A program made the translations under genes and the position numbers. Positions 14,363 to 22,940 of a stretch of DNA of 23,098 nt are shown here, one piece after another. The notes beneath the pieces are model-generated. The model was not told the origin of the DNA. It saw only the letters and a program-made list of their open reading frames with translations, and searched no databases. This DNA is from a virus, in the IMG/VR virus record IMGVR_UViG_3300030331_004516, positions 1-23,098 of that record; one strand, given 5' to 3'. Positions within the stretch are counted from its first letter, which is position 1; each line of letters begins with the position of its first letter.

Positions 14363-15751
14363 TTATTCCTGCAACGGTTGTCTTAAATTTAAGTCTAAAT
14401 TCAAATCAGCAAGTGATTCAAAATCGTAAATAGGCTGCATAAAGTAAGGCGGTGGTTTATCCTCTTGATATTTACGCATCATTTGTGCCCACTCTTGTAC
14501 ATTACTTGCAGTTTCAGCCGCAGTTGATGCATAAAGTGACTTCTCTGCTAAATATAAAAGTCCCTGTGCAAAGTTTTTGTTAAACTCTTTTGGCTTCCCT
14601 AATCTCAATGTTGTGTTGAATAATGCAATAAGTTCCATCTGAGATATCTGACCTGCTAATTGTTTAGATGCTTCTATACCTAGTTTTTGTGAGATGGAGT
14701 CAATTAAAGCTGAATCCTCTACAGGATTCAATACTTCTAAGCCTACTGCATCTGTTATACCTTTTAAATCTACACCAAAAGGTTCAAGTACTTCTTGTAC
14801 AAAAGTAAATCCAGGTGTTAGTATACCTGTTCTTGTTTCCTCTTGATTTAATAAATTATAAACTCTAGCCACCTCAGTTATTACTCTTTCTCTATTAGGT
14901 CTATCTAATATTAAATTTTGTGATTCTTCTGCCCACAGTATATCTGCTTTTGGCTCGTATTGTTTTCTATCTAGCTCAAGAGTTATTACCTCTAATCTAG
15001 TAGCCTCATCCTCAGTCAGGCCTTCAGGTGAATTTTGTTTTTGTAACAACTCAGTTTTTTCTTGTAATAAATCGTATCTGTCCATACCTTTATCATCTTT
15101 GACAGGAGGCTCTGCATCTAAATTACCGACCTGAATCTTATTATTTGCATCAAGATACAAGTATTCTAAACCATCTTTTGTTTCATATAATTCTAGGAAT
15201 GTTTCACCCTTAGTGCTATCTATACCAAGTATAATATTTTTGTTTTCTTGGCTCTGTGAATCAAAAATATCTCTAGGAACACCATTTACAGTCTGTGGTA
15301 CAGGAGGAGCTTTTGTAGTTTTTGCTTCAAAATCACCTTTACCAAATTCTGATTCAGTATATAAAACACCATCAACAATTTCTGTTCTTGGTGGATTAAT
15401 TTCAGGATCCGGTCTATCTAATCCAGCTAATACTGCATCTCTAACTGATTGATCTAGCTCAAATTGCTTTGTCTTTTCATCTGCAATTCTTTGTGATTTT
15501 GCACCTAAGATATTTCCTAAAAATTGATTAAATTGCACAACAGAACCTGTGAGTCCTGGCGAAGTAGGCACTTGTGATAATGGACCTGTAGCTCTTAATA
15601 CATCGTCAGCTGTTATGGCTTTATTAACATTTACAGGCTCAATACCGCTAAAAGTTTTGTAATAATCCTGTAATTCACTGAACTGATCAGGATCTAGGTT
15701 TCTAAATAATTTTCTTTTCGCTAATTCTAAATTATCAATAGTTTCTGCCAT
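14363..15751 (-). CDS. Putative virion structural / ejection protein
   Basis: This 462-aa protein is acidic, mostly helical in appearance, and has no transmembrane segment or enzymatic motif that I can see. Residues about 215-260 (LLQEKTELLQKQNSPEG) look like a helical hairpin. It lies between the glutamine/alanine-rich protein and the 1317-aa protein. The next gene starts one base after its stop, supporting a shared role in the ejection apparatus. I chose the ATG at 15751, preceded by GAGGATAGGTG; the adjacent GTG at 15754 would add one residue. Confidence 0.5.
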   Translation of the reverse strand: MAETIDNLELAKRKLFRNLDPDQFSELQDYYKTFSGIEPVNVNKAITADDVLRATGPLSQVPTSPGLTGSVVQFNQFLGNILGAKSQRIADEKTKQFELDQSVRDAVLAGLDRPDPEINPPRTEIVDGVLYTESEFGKGDFEAKTTKAPPVPQTVNGVPRDIFDSQSQENKNIILGIDSTKGETFLELYETKDGLEYLYLDANNKIQVGNLDAEPPVKDDKGMDRYDLLQEKTELLQKQNSPEGLTEDEATRLEVITLELDRKQYEPKADILWAEESQNLILDRPNRERVITEVARVYNLLNQEETRTGILTPGFTFVQEVLEPFGVDLKGITDAVGLEVLNPVEDSALIDSISQKLGIEASKQLAGQISQMELIALFNTTLRLGKPKEFNKNFAQGLLYLAEKSLYASTAAETASNVQEWAQMMRKYQEDKPPPYFMQPIYDFESLADLNLDLNLRQPLQE

Positions 15752-15760
15752 CACCTATCC

Positions 15761-16723
15761 TCATGTTAAAAAACTGCCTAAGCTACCACCTTGTCCAGAT
15801 AAAACACCTAGACCAAGTATGCCTGTCTGTAATGCAGTTAAATAAGGGTTAGGTTGTTGTGCTTGGGTTAGGGTTGTAGTTGCTTGTGGTACACCTGAAA
15901 GTAAGTTCTGTCCAAAAGCTAATCTTGAGAAAGGCTCTTCTTGTTGGGCAAGTATATTCTGCCTCATAGCTTCTTGCTGTGCTTGTCTTTGTGTGACATC
16001 TACTGCGCCAATGCCTGATAATAATCCCACATCACTTTTCGCAGCCTGTTGACCTGTCAAACCTAAAGCAGCAGTCCTTTGTCCAAGTGCTCCTAACTGT
16101 GAACCTGCATACAATTGTCTTTGTCTTTGACCTTCTTGCGCTGCTTGTGCTGTAGCCAACGCTTGAAGAAAATTCGTTTGTAAATCCTCAGCGATTCTTT
16201 TTGATTTAATATCTTGAATGTTTCTTTCTAATTCAGCTCTTTGTACACCCTCTCGACCTCCACCAAATGCACCAGCACTTATTGCACTTGCTGCTGCCTG
16301 TTGTCTAGCTATATTACCTTGCCTATCAATTTCTTTTAATGCCTCTTCAGTAACATTTTGTTGAAAAGGAGACATGAAAGCACTTATCCCTGACGCAGGA
16401 TCATTAGGATTAAACACGCTTTGTGCGTCTGCCAATGCCTGTTGTGCCAATGCAGTTTGTCCTGTAGCACTCTGTAAGAAAGGATCGAAAGATCCAATGC
16501 CTAATGTCTGGGGAGTGATAGCGGTCGCTGCTTGATTTGCCGCTGCTATCAATGCCTCCTGTGGTGCTGACAAGGCAACGGCCTCCTGTGCAGGAATTGC
16601 TCTAGGCTGTGTTATTAATCCTGCCGCGTCTGGTGTGCCAAAATAAGTATTTAATAATTCTTGTGTTCTTTGTTGTATATACTCTGGTGGTAGAGCCATT
16701 GATACATTAGTAGCCTGAACCAT
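15761..16723 (-). CDS. Glutamine/alanine-rich putative DNA-ejection (pilot) protein
   Basis: This 320-aa protein is dominated by Q, A, L and G, with stretches such as QQAAASAISAGAFGGGREG and QALATAQAAQEGQRQRQ. It looks like a long helical protein. A C-terminal segment (GILGLGVLSGQGGSLGSFL) is hydrophobic and glycine-rich. The composition closely resembles a common marine-phage protein proposed to be an internal virion protein, functionally similar to P22 gp7 or T7 gp14, that enters the host envelope during DNA ejection. GGAGG lies about 9 nt before the ATG, and its start overlaps the stop of the upstream gene (TAATG). Confidence 0.55.
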   Translation of the reverse strand: MVQATNVSMALPPEYIQQRTQELLNTYFGTPDAAGLITQPRAIPAQEAVALSAPQEALIAAANQAATAITPQTLGIGSFDPFLQSATGQTALAQQALADAQSVFNPNDPASGISAFMSPFQQNVTEEALKEIDRQGNIARQQAAASAISAGAFGGGREGVQRAELERNIQDIKSKRIAEDLQTNFLQALATAQAAQEGQRQRQLYAGSQLGALGQRTAALGLTGQQAAKSDVGLLSGIGAVDVTQRQAQQEAMRQNILAQQEEPFSRLAFGQNLLSGVPQATTTLTQAQQPNPYLTALQTGILGLGVLSGQGGSLGSFLT

Positions 16724-17610
16724 TATGCTTTACCTCCAAATCTTTCTTGCATCCCGTATAAAAAGTCTGCACCTTTTTGTCTATTATCCATTCTGTCATT
16801 ACCGCCCATGGCTTCACCTATACCACGAACTGTTTTAGCATTAACTACAAACTCACCATCACTTAACATAGCAGGTATATCATCAGATGTTTCAGTGCCT
16901 GGACCTGATATTTTACCATTTCTTCGAGGAAAACCCCCTTTAGCTAATGTGGCTAATCCACCCTCTGCACCTACTGCAAATTGATTTACATTTTTTATCT
17001 CTGTAGGTTGATCAAATCCAGCTAATTGTGTGTCAGTTGTTACTTCAAAATCTCTTTGATTTACATTTTTTTTCTGATCTTCGTCTAGCATCCCACCAAA
17101 TATTGTAGCAAAACCTGTCAGACCTAGGATTGTTTTCATATTTAATAAACTATCATCTGCACTTTGACCTAGGCTTATACCCTCTTGTGCTTGTTCTATT
17201 AACTTGTTTCTTAAATCGCCCTCTGCTGTATTAGCGATTATGGATGCTTCTATTTTTTTGTATTTATTTAATTCTTTGGCTAATCTTGAATCTACGTCTA
17301 ATCCTAAAAATTCTCTGCCCTTGTCAAAACCTGTGGCTAATAGATCAGGAGCTGTAGCTCCACCTTTTATGAAGTCACCTCCTGGTATATTACTTAAAAA
17401 ACCCTCAGCAACTCCGCCTGGTTTTCCTAAAAATTGTACACCCTTACCACCAACATAACCTAAAGCAGCATTTTTTAATGCCTCGTCAGCTTCATCACCT
17501 CTAGCTAATGAACCTATGCCTGAGCCGAGAGCCGCGCCACCTGGTCCGCCAAAACCGAATCCGATGACTGCTCCTACTGCTGGTAAAATATCTCTAAATT
17601 CAAATGCCAT
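16723..17610 (-). CDS. Glycine-zipper structural protein with a DGEFV motif
   Basis: This 295-aa protein begins with a glycine-rich hydrophobic segment (AVGAVIGFGFGGPGGAALGSG, about residues 11-31) typical of membrane-inserting or glycine-zipper helices. Near the C-terminus, residues 232-264 contain ISGPGTETSDDIPAMLSDGE followed by FVVNAKTV. This motif recurs in phage tail, tape-measure-like and pilot proteins. That supports a virion protein that acts in tail or ejection. It heads the leftward structural block; upstream lies the divergent intergenic region and the plus-strand 97-aa gene. No strong Shine-Dalgarno sequence is visible before the ATG at 17610. Confidence 0.6.
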   Translation of the reverse strand: MAFEFRDILPAVGAVIGFGFGGPGGAALGSGIGSLARGDEADEALKNAALGYVGGKGVQFLGKPGGVAEGFLSNIPGGDFIKGGATAPDLLATGFDKGREFLGLDVDSRLAKELNKYKKIEASIIANTAEGDLRNKLIEQAQEGISLGQSADDSLLNMKTILGLTGFATIFGGMLDEDQKKNVNQRDFEVTTDTQLAGFDQPTEIKNVNQFAVGAEGGLATLAKGGFPRRNGKISGPGTETSDDIPAMLSDGEFVVNAKTVRGIGEAMGGNDRMDNRQKGADFLYGMQERFGGKA

Positions 17611-17668
17611 TTAATATGCCTACTATTACTTATGTATATTTATACGAGAAAAAGGTAGAATATACAAC
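17611..17668. promoter_or_regulatory. Divergent intergenic region with 12-bp palindrome, copy 2
   Basis: These 58 nt separate the divergent starts at 17610 (minus) and 17669 (plus). They contain GTATATTTATAC at 17634-17645, identical to the copy at 809-820, and TAGAATATA at 17656-17664, a -10-like sequence 5 nt before the plus-strand ATG. The location makes it the natural place for promoters of both transcription units, but none is proven. Confidence 0.45.
17634..17645. repeat. 12-bp palindromic motif GTATATTTATAC, copy 2
   Basis: Perfect inverted repeat GTATA-TT-TATAC, identical to 809-820. It lies centrally in a divergent promoter-sized gap, which fits an operator or promoter element. Confidence 0.4.
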
Positions 17669-17962
17669 ATGAGTTTTATACCAACAAAAATTAAGGTTGA
17701 AGAATGTGATCTTGTTGAGATAAAGTGGGTTGATGCTTACGATGCGTTAGGCTCAGGATGGTTTGAATGGAAAGAAATACATACAAAAGCAAAACTTGCA
17801 CAATGCACTAGCGTTGGCTACGAATACATATCTGATAAACAAAAAATTGTACTATTTGGTGATGAATGTGGAGAATATGGTGGCAGAATAACAGTTATTC
17901 CTAAGTCATGGCAACTATCAAAAGAAGTTTTAAGAAAAGGAAAGAAGCTTACGGGAGCCTAG
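17669..17962 (+). CDS. Conserved small phage protein on the plus strand
   Basis: This 97-aa protein contains VEIKWVDAY, CTSVGYEYISDKQKIVLFGD and GGRITVIPKSWQL. The pattern 'W-DA / C-SVGY / VIPK' recurs in small phage proteins of unknown function. It appears soluble and beta-rich. It is the only plus-strand gene in the right-hand half and its last 14 bases overlap the 3' end of the convergent methyltransferase gene. Being isolated on the opposite strand, it may be an early or independently regulated gene. Confidence 0.6.
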   Translation: MSFIPTKIKVEECDLVEIKWVDAYDALGSGWFEWKEIHTKAKLAQCTSVGYEYISDKQKIVLFGDECGEYGGRITVIPKSWQLSKEVLRKGKKLTGA

Positions 17963-18563
17963 TCAGCCATTTATTATGACCTTCTATGTCATATTGATCT
18001 GGTGTGTGGATCCATGTTTGCGTAACACCTCTTACAACAGATAGATTACCAGGTTCATTTTTATAATGCTCATTTAATCCTTCTCTTGCACCTTTGTTTA
18101 CAGATTCTAACAACCAATCATCACCTAACACAACACCTGATTTTTTAATTTTTGGCATCCAATTTATTACATCATCCATGACTGCATCATAAGTGTGGTC
18201 TGCATCAATCATTATTCCGTCAAAATAATTATCATCAAATTGTTTATAAACTTCATCTGTTCTACCCTTATGAACTTTAGTAATCCAACCCTCATCTATG
18301 TACTCTTTACAATTCTCCATAAATTTATCATAAAAATTATCCATATGATCATGCTCACCTGCTGTGCCCTCAAAAGTATCAACTACATGAAATTCTAATT
18401 TTTTGTTAAGCTCCTTGAGCCGAGAAGCGAGGAAGGTTGTGCTTTTACCTAAAAGACAACCTAATTCTATAAACTTACCATTCTCAGGTAGATAGTGCGC
18501 AATCATTTCGTATTGCTCTACATAATTGAAATAACCTGGTATCTCAAACCATTTAACCGACAT
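17949..18563 (-). CDS. Class I SAM-dependent methyltransferase
   Basis: This 204-aa protein has a Rossmann-fold methyltransferase pattern: motif I FIELGCLLGKST (31-42), the acidic end of strand 2 VVDTF (60-64), and DGIMIDADHTYDAV (115-128), then SGVVLGDDW (142-150). The 'ID-DHTY' feature is typical of Methyltransf_24-like enzymes, which methylate small molecules and sugars; it lacks the DPPY or PCQ motifs of DNA base methyltransferases. A virion-glycan or metabolite substrate is therefore more likely than DNA. It lies in the same leftward unit as the oxygenases. AAGGAGAGAGA lies immediately before the ATG, a strong ribosome binding site. Confidence 0.8.
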   Translation of the reverse strand: MSVKWFEIPGYFNYVEQYEMIAHYLPENGKFIELGCLLGKSTTFLASRLKELNKKLEFHVVDTFEGTAGEHDHMDNFYDKFMENCKEYIDEGWITKVHKGRTDEVYKQFDDNYFDGIMIDADHTYDAVMDDVINWMPKIKKSGVVLGDDWLLESVNKGAREGLNEHYKNEPGNLSVVRGVTQTWIHTPDQYDIEGHNKWLTRLP

Positions 18564-18575
18564 TCTCTCTCCTTT

Positions 18576-18827
18576 TTATTCTTCTAATGTAGAAGCACCT
18601 GCAAAAACTTGTGGTGCTATAACATGTACATCTCTCCTAATGTCGGATTCAGTAGTGTCTGTTTCTGGATTTTTTATATCCGCTTCACACTCTTCATGTG
18701 AAGAATATTCCTTACCTGTTTTTGTATTTGTTATTGTGGTTTCTACCTTTGCACTGTACACAGGTATTTTTTTACCATCCAACATGTCATGTCTTAAAAG
18801 CACTGGTTCATCTACTATTTTTGCCAT
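18576..18827 (-). CDS. Small acidic hypothetical protein
   Basis: This 83-aa protein is acidic, with a beta-like middle (KIPVYSAKVETTITNTKTGKEY) and an HEECEADI stretch. The last part, DVHVIAPQVFAGASTLEE, is a tail of a type seen in small marine-phage proteins. Its function is unknown. It lies between an oxygenase-like gene and the methyltransferase; upstream sequence is AT-rich without an evident Shine-Dalgarno. Confidence 0.55.
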   Translation of the reverse strand: MAKIVDEPVLLRHDMLDGKKIPVYSAKVETTITNTKTGKEYSSHEECEADIKNPETDTTESDIRRDVHVIAPQVFAGASTLEE

Positions 18828-18858
18828 ATTATAATTTTATATGCGAAAAGCTATTAAA

Positions 18859-19458
18859 TCAATTATTTTTAGGCTGAAATCCTAAATTACCTGATATAGA
18901 AATTCTGTATTCATCTGAAGTATAAAAGGGATAAACTTGATGATTTAATCCCGCAGGAAATAAAGCGATTTTACCCTCCCATGAATTGTCTACAGGTAAA
19001 GTTTCTTGCACTATTCTTCCCATTGGATCTGTAAATAAAAAAGCAAACATACCTGCTCTTATATCCTCTTCTTTCATATTTGGAAAATTAGCTTTTTCAT
19101 TCTCTATTGTGTAAGGCACTTTATGCCATATAACAAAACTAAACAATCCATCGTGAACATGCACTGGATTAAACTCATACTTTTTTTGAAAGTTTACCCA
19201 TAAATTGAATAACGCAATATCTACCTCTTTATAGTCAAAAGTAGAGTGTGCTTTTTTAAAATAATCAGGATATTTATCTTTATGTGCCATAACCATTTGC
19301 ATAAGAAAGGGTGATATGTATGGCTTACCTTTAGGTATTGAAAACTCGTTTTTAATATTACCAGCTAAATCTGCATTTAGTGGTATTTTATTTTTCTCAT
19401 GTATTACTACTTCTAATTGATTTAAAAATTCTTTAGGAACGTCTGATATTACATACAT
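18859..19458 (-). CDS. Putative 2OG-Fe(II) oxygenase-like protein
   Basis: This 199-aa protein has NPVHVHDGLFSFVIW (H100 and H102), then FPAGLNHQVYPF (H173), then YRISISGNLGF (R185). This matches a double-stranded beta-helix dioxygenase-like family common in marine phages, in which spaced histidines bind iron and the late arginine binds 2-oxoglutarate. The canonical HxD is replaced by an HxH arrangement, so catalytic status is uncertain. Substrate unknown: protein side chain, virion glycan or nucleotide are all possible. It starts with a TAATG overlap with the 118-aa gene. Confidence 0.6.
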   Translation of the reverse strand: MYVISDVPKEFLNQLEVVIHEKNKIPLNADLAGNIKNEFSIPKGKPYISPFLMQMVMAHKDKYPDYFKKAHSTFDYKEVDIALFNLWVNFQKKYEFNPVHVHDGLFSFVIWHKVPYTIENEKANFPNMKEEDIRAGMFAFLFTDPMGRIVQETLPVDNSWEGKIALFPAGLNHQVYPFYTSDEYRISISGNLGFQPKNN

Positions 19459-19814
19459 TATAGTTGTTGCTTTACCTCCAAAACTGAAACCTCTACCATA
19501 GCTCTGGAGGCAGCATTAGCTTGTACTTTAAGCGCATCTCCCTCTTGATACACCATACTAGAGTTAATTGTATTAGTATTTGTAGCAGATACATCTACCT
19601 GAAATATTTGAAAATCCGAACTACCATCATTATGATCAACATTAACGGTGACTGCACTTGATCCATCATAATTATGAACATTAATAGTTTTAACAATAAA
19701 TGTTGATACTGGGACAGGAGGAGTAGAAGCTACGTTTGCTGTAGGGACTGTAAACACAGTGGTCAAATCTGTTGTGGTTACATTTGTTATAAATCTTCTA
19801 AATACGTCAGCCAC
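19458..19814 (-). CDS. Putative small virion structural protein
   Basis: This 118-aa protein is rich in T, V, S and N, with few charged residues and an alternating pattern typical of beta-sandwich virion proteins (FIVKTINVHNYDGSSAVTVN, and DFQIFQVDVSATNTNTI). No cysteines are present. It lies next to the tail protein and resembles small structural proteins found beside it in marine phages. Its start overlaps the 3' end of the 56-aa gene by 8 nt. Confidence 0.5.
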   Translation of the reverse strand: MADVFRRFITNVTTTDLTTVFTVPTANVASTPPVPVSTFIVKTINVHNYDGSSAVTVNVDHNDGSSDFQIFQVDVSATNTNTINSSMVYQEGDALKVQANAASRAMVEVSVLEVKQQL

Positions 19815-19977
19815 TAAAGAACCATACCCTTCTTGTTGCCTCTTCTTGAGTATCTTGTGTATATGAAGAATTAAGTTGTTGTATCATGGCTTCCAGCTGT
19901 CTAACTAATTCTGCAAATTGTTGTCTGTTGTACTCTTCACCAGGATCAGGAAATCTTTGTATAACTAATTTTGCCAT
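19807..19977 (-). CDS. Conserved small phage protein, 56 aa
   Basis: The frame starts MAKLVIQRFPDPGEEYNRQQ and continues as a likely helix (FAELVRQLEAMIQQLNSSYT). The style 'IQRFP-P-EEY----F--L-R-LE' is a recurring mini-protein next to tail genes in marine podoviruses. The start codon forms a TAATG junction with the tail protein stop and the stop overlaps the next gene start by 8 nt, so it is embedded in the operon. A virion assembly role is likely but unproven. Confidence 0.7.
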   Translation of the reverse strand: MAKLVIQRFPDPGEEYNRQQFAELVRQLEAMIQQLNSSYTQDTQEEATRRVWFFSG

Positions 19978-21803
19978 TATCTTCTACCATCAGGTTGTAT
20001 ATCAAAACGCTGTGTTCCTAGTCTCCATGCTGTGCCTGTAGTATTAGATACTACGTTTACTGTAAATTCTCTGCCTCTGCCTCGTAAACTGACAAAATCA
20101 GTATTATCTTCAAATGAGACTGTTTTAGTTACACTCACACTGTTGTTAGGGTAGTTTTTAAATTCTAGTTTAGCATTTAATACGCCCTCTTGGTCTTCAA
20201 TATCAGGTATTAGTTTTGATACAAATGAGAAATCATTACCTTCACCTATTTGCACAACACCAGATTTAACAAAAGCGGTTATGGCTGCACCATCTCCATT
20301 ATTGCCTGTTTCATGTAAAAACATCTGTGTCGCCCCATCTGTTAGTCCTAAAATTGTTTCGTTGTTAGCCGTGGTCGTTGGTAAGTAGTCAGAGGCCACT
20401 GGATTATCATAAACCTCTCTATCAATCCATGTTGTTCTATCTAGTGTTCCTGTCCACCAAGTGCCCTCTAGATAATTATAAGCAACAATAGCGTTTATTT
20501 CGTTAGATCCTGTTCTTGGATAAAACCACATAATCTCGTTAAACTCACCATTGTGACCAGCAAATGCGTTTTCAGATCCTGTTTGATTAATATTATTAAA
20601 AATAAACTGTTCTACTGTGCAAGGTAATTTTTTAACTGAACCATCAAATAAGAAGAAAGAATCTTGTGACATCCAATAGCTGACACCATTTATATCAACA
20701 CCTGCATGACTACCAATGATACCACAGTTTTGACCTAATTGTCTTAAACCAAAGGTAAAGGGTGGTCCAATAAATTGCAATGCGTGAAGAGAAGTATCTG
20801 TCCATACTAATATTTGTCCTCTAGATCTCTCTGCAGCCACGATCCGTGAGCCGTCAGCAATACGCAAAGAACCTGCGGTGTTTTCTGCTGTGGGTTGATA
20901 AGTATTAATATCTTCTTGACTTGAGAATCTAATTAACAAATCGTCTTGTGGGTTTGTGCCACCGATTGTCGGTTGTGTTCCCATAAACAATAAATGTCTG
21001 TCAGGTGTTGATACTAAACTTATTCTAGATTTAGTTGGAGCATTTGTAATCTCAACTGCCCTAGCAGATGTTCCAAGTGATGGCTTCCATTCAAAAGCTC
21101 CACCATTTAAAACAGTAGCAATCAAATTTTCTCCAAAATTATCTAATGACCAATTTCTTGCTTCAAGAGTAACATTTGATGAGGTTCGGGGAGTATTCCA
21201 TGTCGATGCACCCCAAGTTCCAGTCCCCCAACCAAAAGCAGGAACAGAAAATTCAGGACCAATACCTATTTGATACTTCATGTTACCTGTGCCACCACCA
21301 GCAGCGGTTGATCCTGATGCAGTGCTAGTGTGTGTGACTGTGTAAGCTGCTGTGTTAACCACAGATGTCACTTCAAACTCGTTATTCATGTCAAGGCCAT
21401 CAACAGCAGAAAAAGAATCAAATGTTACGAAATCACCTTTTGCTGCTCCGTGACCAGAGTCAGTAACTAAAACAGTTGATGTAGCATTAGTAGTAAAAGG
21501 ATTTGTGCGAGATTGTGTTCTTCTCAAGGGAGTTATGTCATAAGCTCTACCCTCTTCTATTATGTATAATTTTCTATCCGTGCCTATGGCGTTATATCTT
21601 GTGCCACTAAGTGCTATCCAAGCATGTTGATCTCTAGCCGCACCTACCAAGGTTGTGGATATAAACTTCTCCCAACCTTTAATTTTTTGTGCAGATCCTT
21701 GAAAAAAACGCACCATATCACCATCAGTCCATTTACCCTGACCTGTATAATCAGTGACTTCTTTATTAATACCTGGAGCTGGTCTAAAATTTACTAAGGG
21801 CAT
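19977..21803 (-). CDS. Tail / packaged-DNA stabilisation-like virion protein
   Basis: This 608-aa protein begins MPLVNFRPAPGINKEVTDYT and then has DGDMVRFFQGSAQKIKGWEK, an N-terminal signature of a widespread podovirus virion protein comparable to P22 gp10 or T7 gp12 class tail components. The rest is rich in T, S, G, N and W with repeated short beta-like segments (for example WTDTSLHALQF, VSYWMSQDSFFLFDG, IVAYNYLEGTWW), fitting a beta-propeller. It would close the DNA channel or form the tail tube. Homology is inferred from recall, not search. There is no clear Shine-Dalgarno sequence before the ATG. Confidence 0.65.
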   Translation of the reverse strand: MPLVNFRPAPGINKEVTDYTGQGKWTDGDMVRFFQGSAQKIKGWEKFISTTLVGAARDQHAWIALSGTRYNAIGTDRKLYIIEEGRAYDITPLRRTQSRTNPFTTNATSTVLVTDSGHGAAKGDFVTFDSFSAVDGLDMNNEFEVTSVVNTAAYTVTHTSTASGSTAAGGGTGNMKYQIGIGPEFSVPAFGWGTGTWGASTWNTPRTSSNVTLEARNWSLDNFGENLIATVLNGGAFEWKPSLGTSARAVEITNAPTKSRISLVSTPDRHLLFMGTQPTIGGTNPQDDLLIRFSSQEDINTYQPTAENTAGSLRIADGSRIVAAERSRGQILVWTDTSLHALQFIGPPFTFGLRQLGQNCGIIGSHAGVDINGVSYWMSQDSFFLFDGSVKKLPCTVEQFIFNNINQTGSENAFAGHNGEFNEIMWFYPRTGSNEINAIVAYNYLEGTWWTGTLDRTTWIDREVYDNPVASDYLPTTTANNETILGLTDGATQMFLHETGNNGDGAAITAFVKSGVVQIGEGNDFSFVSKLIPDIEDQEGVLNAKLEFKNYPNNSVSVTKTVSFEDNTDFVSLRGRGREFTVNVVSNTTGTAWRLGTQRFDIQPDGRR

Positions 21804-21834
21804 CGGTACAATATACTATCTTTTACAAAAATTT

Positions 21835-22467
21835 CTAATCATTATTAAATGGTCCCTTGCCATATAGCATTGTGTAGCTAACTCTTTTATTTTTTTGTCC
21901 TGGTTTCATGGATACATCGTCGGTGTCATGGGGCAGTGAGGCGTTGAAAATTATTGCTCTGTTGTATTTATAGGGAACTCGATAGATGACATGAGGCTTT
22001 TTATAGATTAATTCACGTAACCAATCATGATCTTTATTGTACTTCTCCCAAGAAGAGTCCTTTGGTATTTCGACGTTATATATATTTAATCCATTTTTAT
22101 AAATATCTTTGACGCTCTCGTCAGGAGTTACCCAAACATTAATATTATAACTTGATGGATCTGCATGTACATCTACGCCTTTTGATTTGTTGTTATAAAT
22201 AAAAGACCATGCCCTCTCAAAATTACTTAAAAGCTCTGGACAGGCTTCGTGTAAGTCTTTTACTATTAATTTAGTTAAATCGTCCTCAATGGTGTAGTCC
22301 ATTGCTTGATAAGTGTCATAGTCATCATGAAAATTTTTTTCATCAGCCATTCTTTTGTGTAATTTTTCACACATGTCTTTATTAAAAAAATCATCTAAAA
22401 TGACTACATCATTATCTTTTAATTTGTTAAGTGAATCGTTCCAATCTCTTTCATTTATACAGCTCAT
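21835..22467 (-). CDS. Putative 2OG-Fe(II) dioxygenase
   Basis: This 210-aa protein has an intact iron facial-triad pattern: H101-A-D103 (VDVHADPSSYN) and H180 (NASLPHDTDD), with R195 (KRVSYTML) as probable 2-oxoglutarate ligand. The length and motif spacing match small phage dioxygenases. Possible reactions are hydroxylation of a protein side chain, sugar or nucleotide; the substrate cannot be inferred. Its ATG overlaps the stop of the next oxygenase gene (ATGA), and GGAGAGAG precedes it. Confidence 0.75.
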   Translation of the reverse strand: MSCINERDWNDSLNKLKDNDVVILDDFFNKDMCEKLHKRMADEKNFHDDYDTYQAMDYTIEDDLTKLIVKDLHEACPELLSNFERAWSFIYNNKSKGVDVHADPSSYNINVWVTPDESVKDIYKNGLNIYNVEIPKDSSWEKYNKDHDWLRELIYKKPHVIYRVPYKYNRAIIFNASLPHDTDDVSMKPGQKNKRVSYTMLYGKGPFNND

Positions 22468-22940
22468 TCTCTCTCCAATCTATATTGTAAATTACCAACT
22501 ACTACACTACGAAACTCTCCCTTGTTTTCTGGCACATGATGATACATGTCTCCTGGTATCACTACTATTTTACCTCGTTCAGGCTCTACAGAAAAATTTT
22601 CAAAACATAATTCAGAAGATCCTTTTGGTGTATTTGTAAATAAAACAAAAGAATAGTGAGCGGGCATGTGATCATGCCAATCTTGATGATGACCTATATC
22701 ATAATACTGTCCAAAAAAATCTGTCGCCACTAATTTATTTTTATAAGTATTATCTTTAACAAGTTGTCCAATAACAAAATCTACTATAGGTCTTAATGGT
22801 TGAAACATCCAATCAGTCATTACAGCGCCTTTGTCCTTATGACTTGCATTTTTTAAAATTAACGTGTGATACATTGGACACAAGTATTCATAATTAGGTA
22901 AAAAAAGTTCTTTTATCTCAACTTTTTTTGTTACAATCAT
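22464..22940 (-). CDS. Putative 2OG-Fe(II) oxygenase, small
   Basis: This 158-aa protein contains GQYYDIGHHQDWHDHM (H85-Q-D87 and H89-D-H91), then PGDMYHHV (H134/H135), then FRSVVVGN (R144), the late-strand pattern of double-stranded beta-helix dioxygenases. The stretch 'HxHM...SFVLFTN' resembles putative oxygenases common in marine phages. I start it at the ATG at 22940 because that ATG overlaps the upstream stop (ATGA). An in-frame extension to 23024 would lie on top of the better-supported upstream gene. It is the second of two adjacent oxygenase genes. Confidence 0.7.
   Translation of the reverse strand: MIVTKKVEIKELFLPNYEYLCPMYHTLILKNASHKDKGAVMTDWMFQPLRPIVDFVIGQLVKDNTYKNKLVATDFFGQYYDIGHHQDWHDHMPAHYSFVLFTNTPKGSSELCFENFSVEPERGKIVVIPGDMYHHVPENKGEFRSVVVGNLQYRLERE

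Noticed and set aside
17949-18563. Methyltransferase as a DNA base methyltransferase
   Set aside because: It lacks the DPPY/NPPY or PCQ motifs; its ID-DHTY pattern fits small-molecule or sugar methyltransferases.
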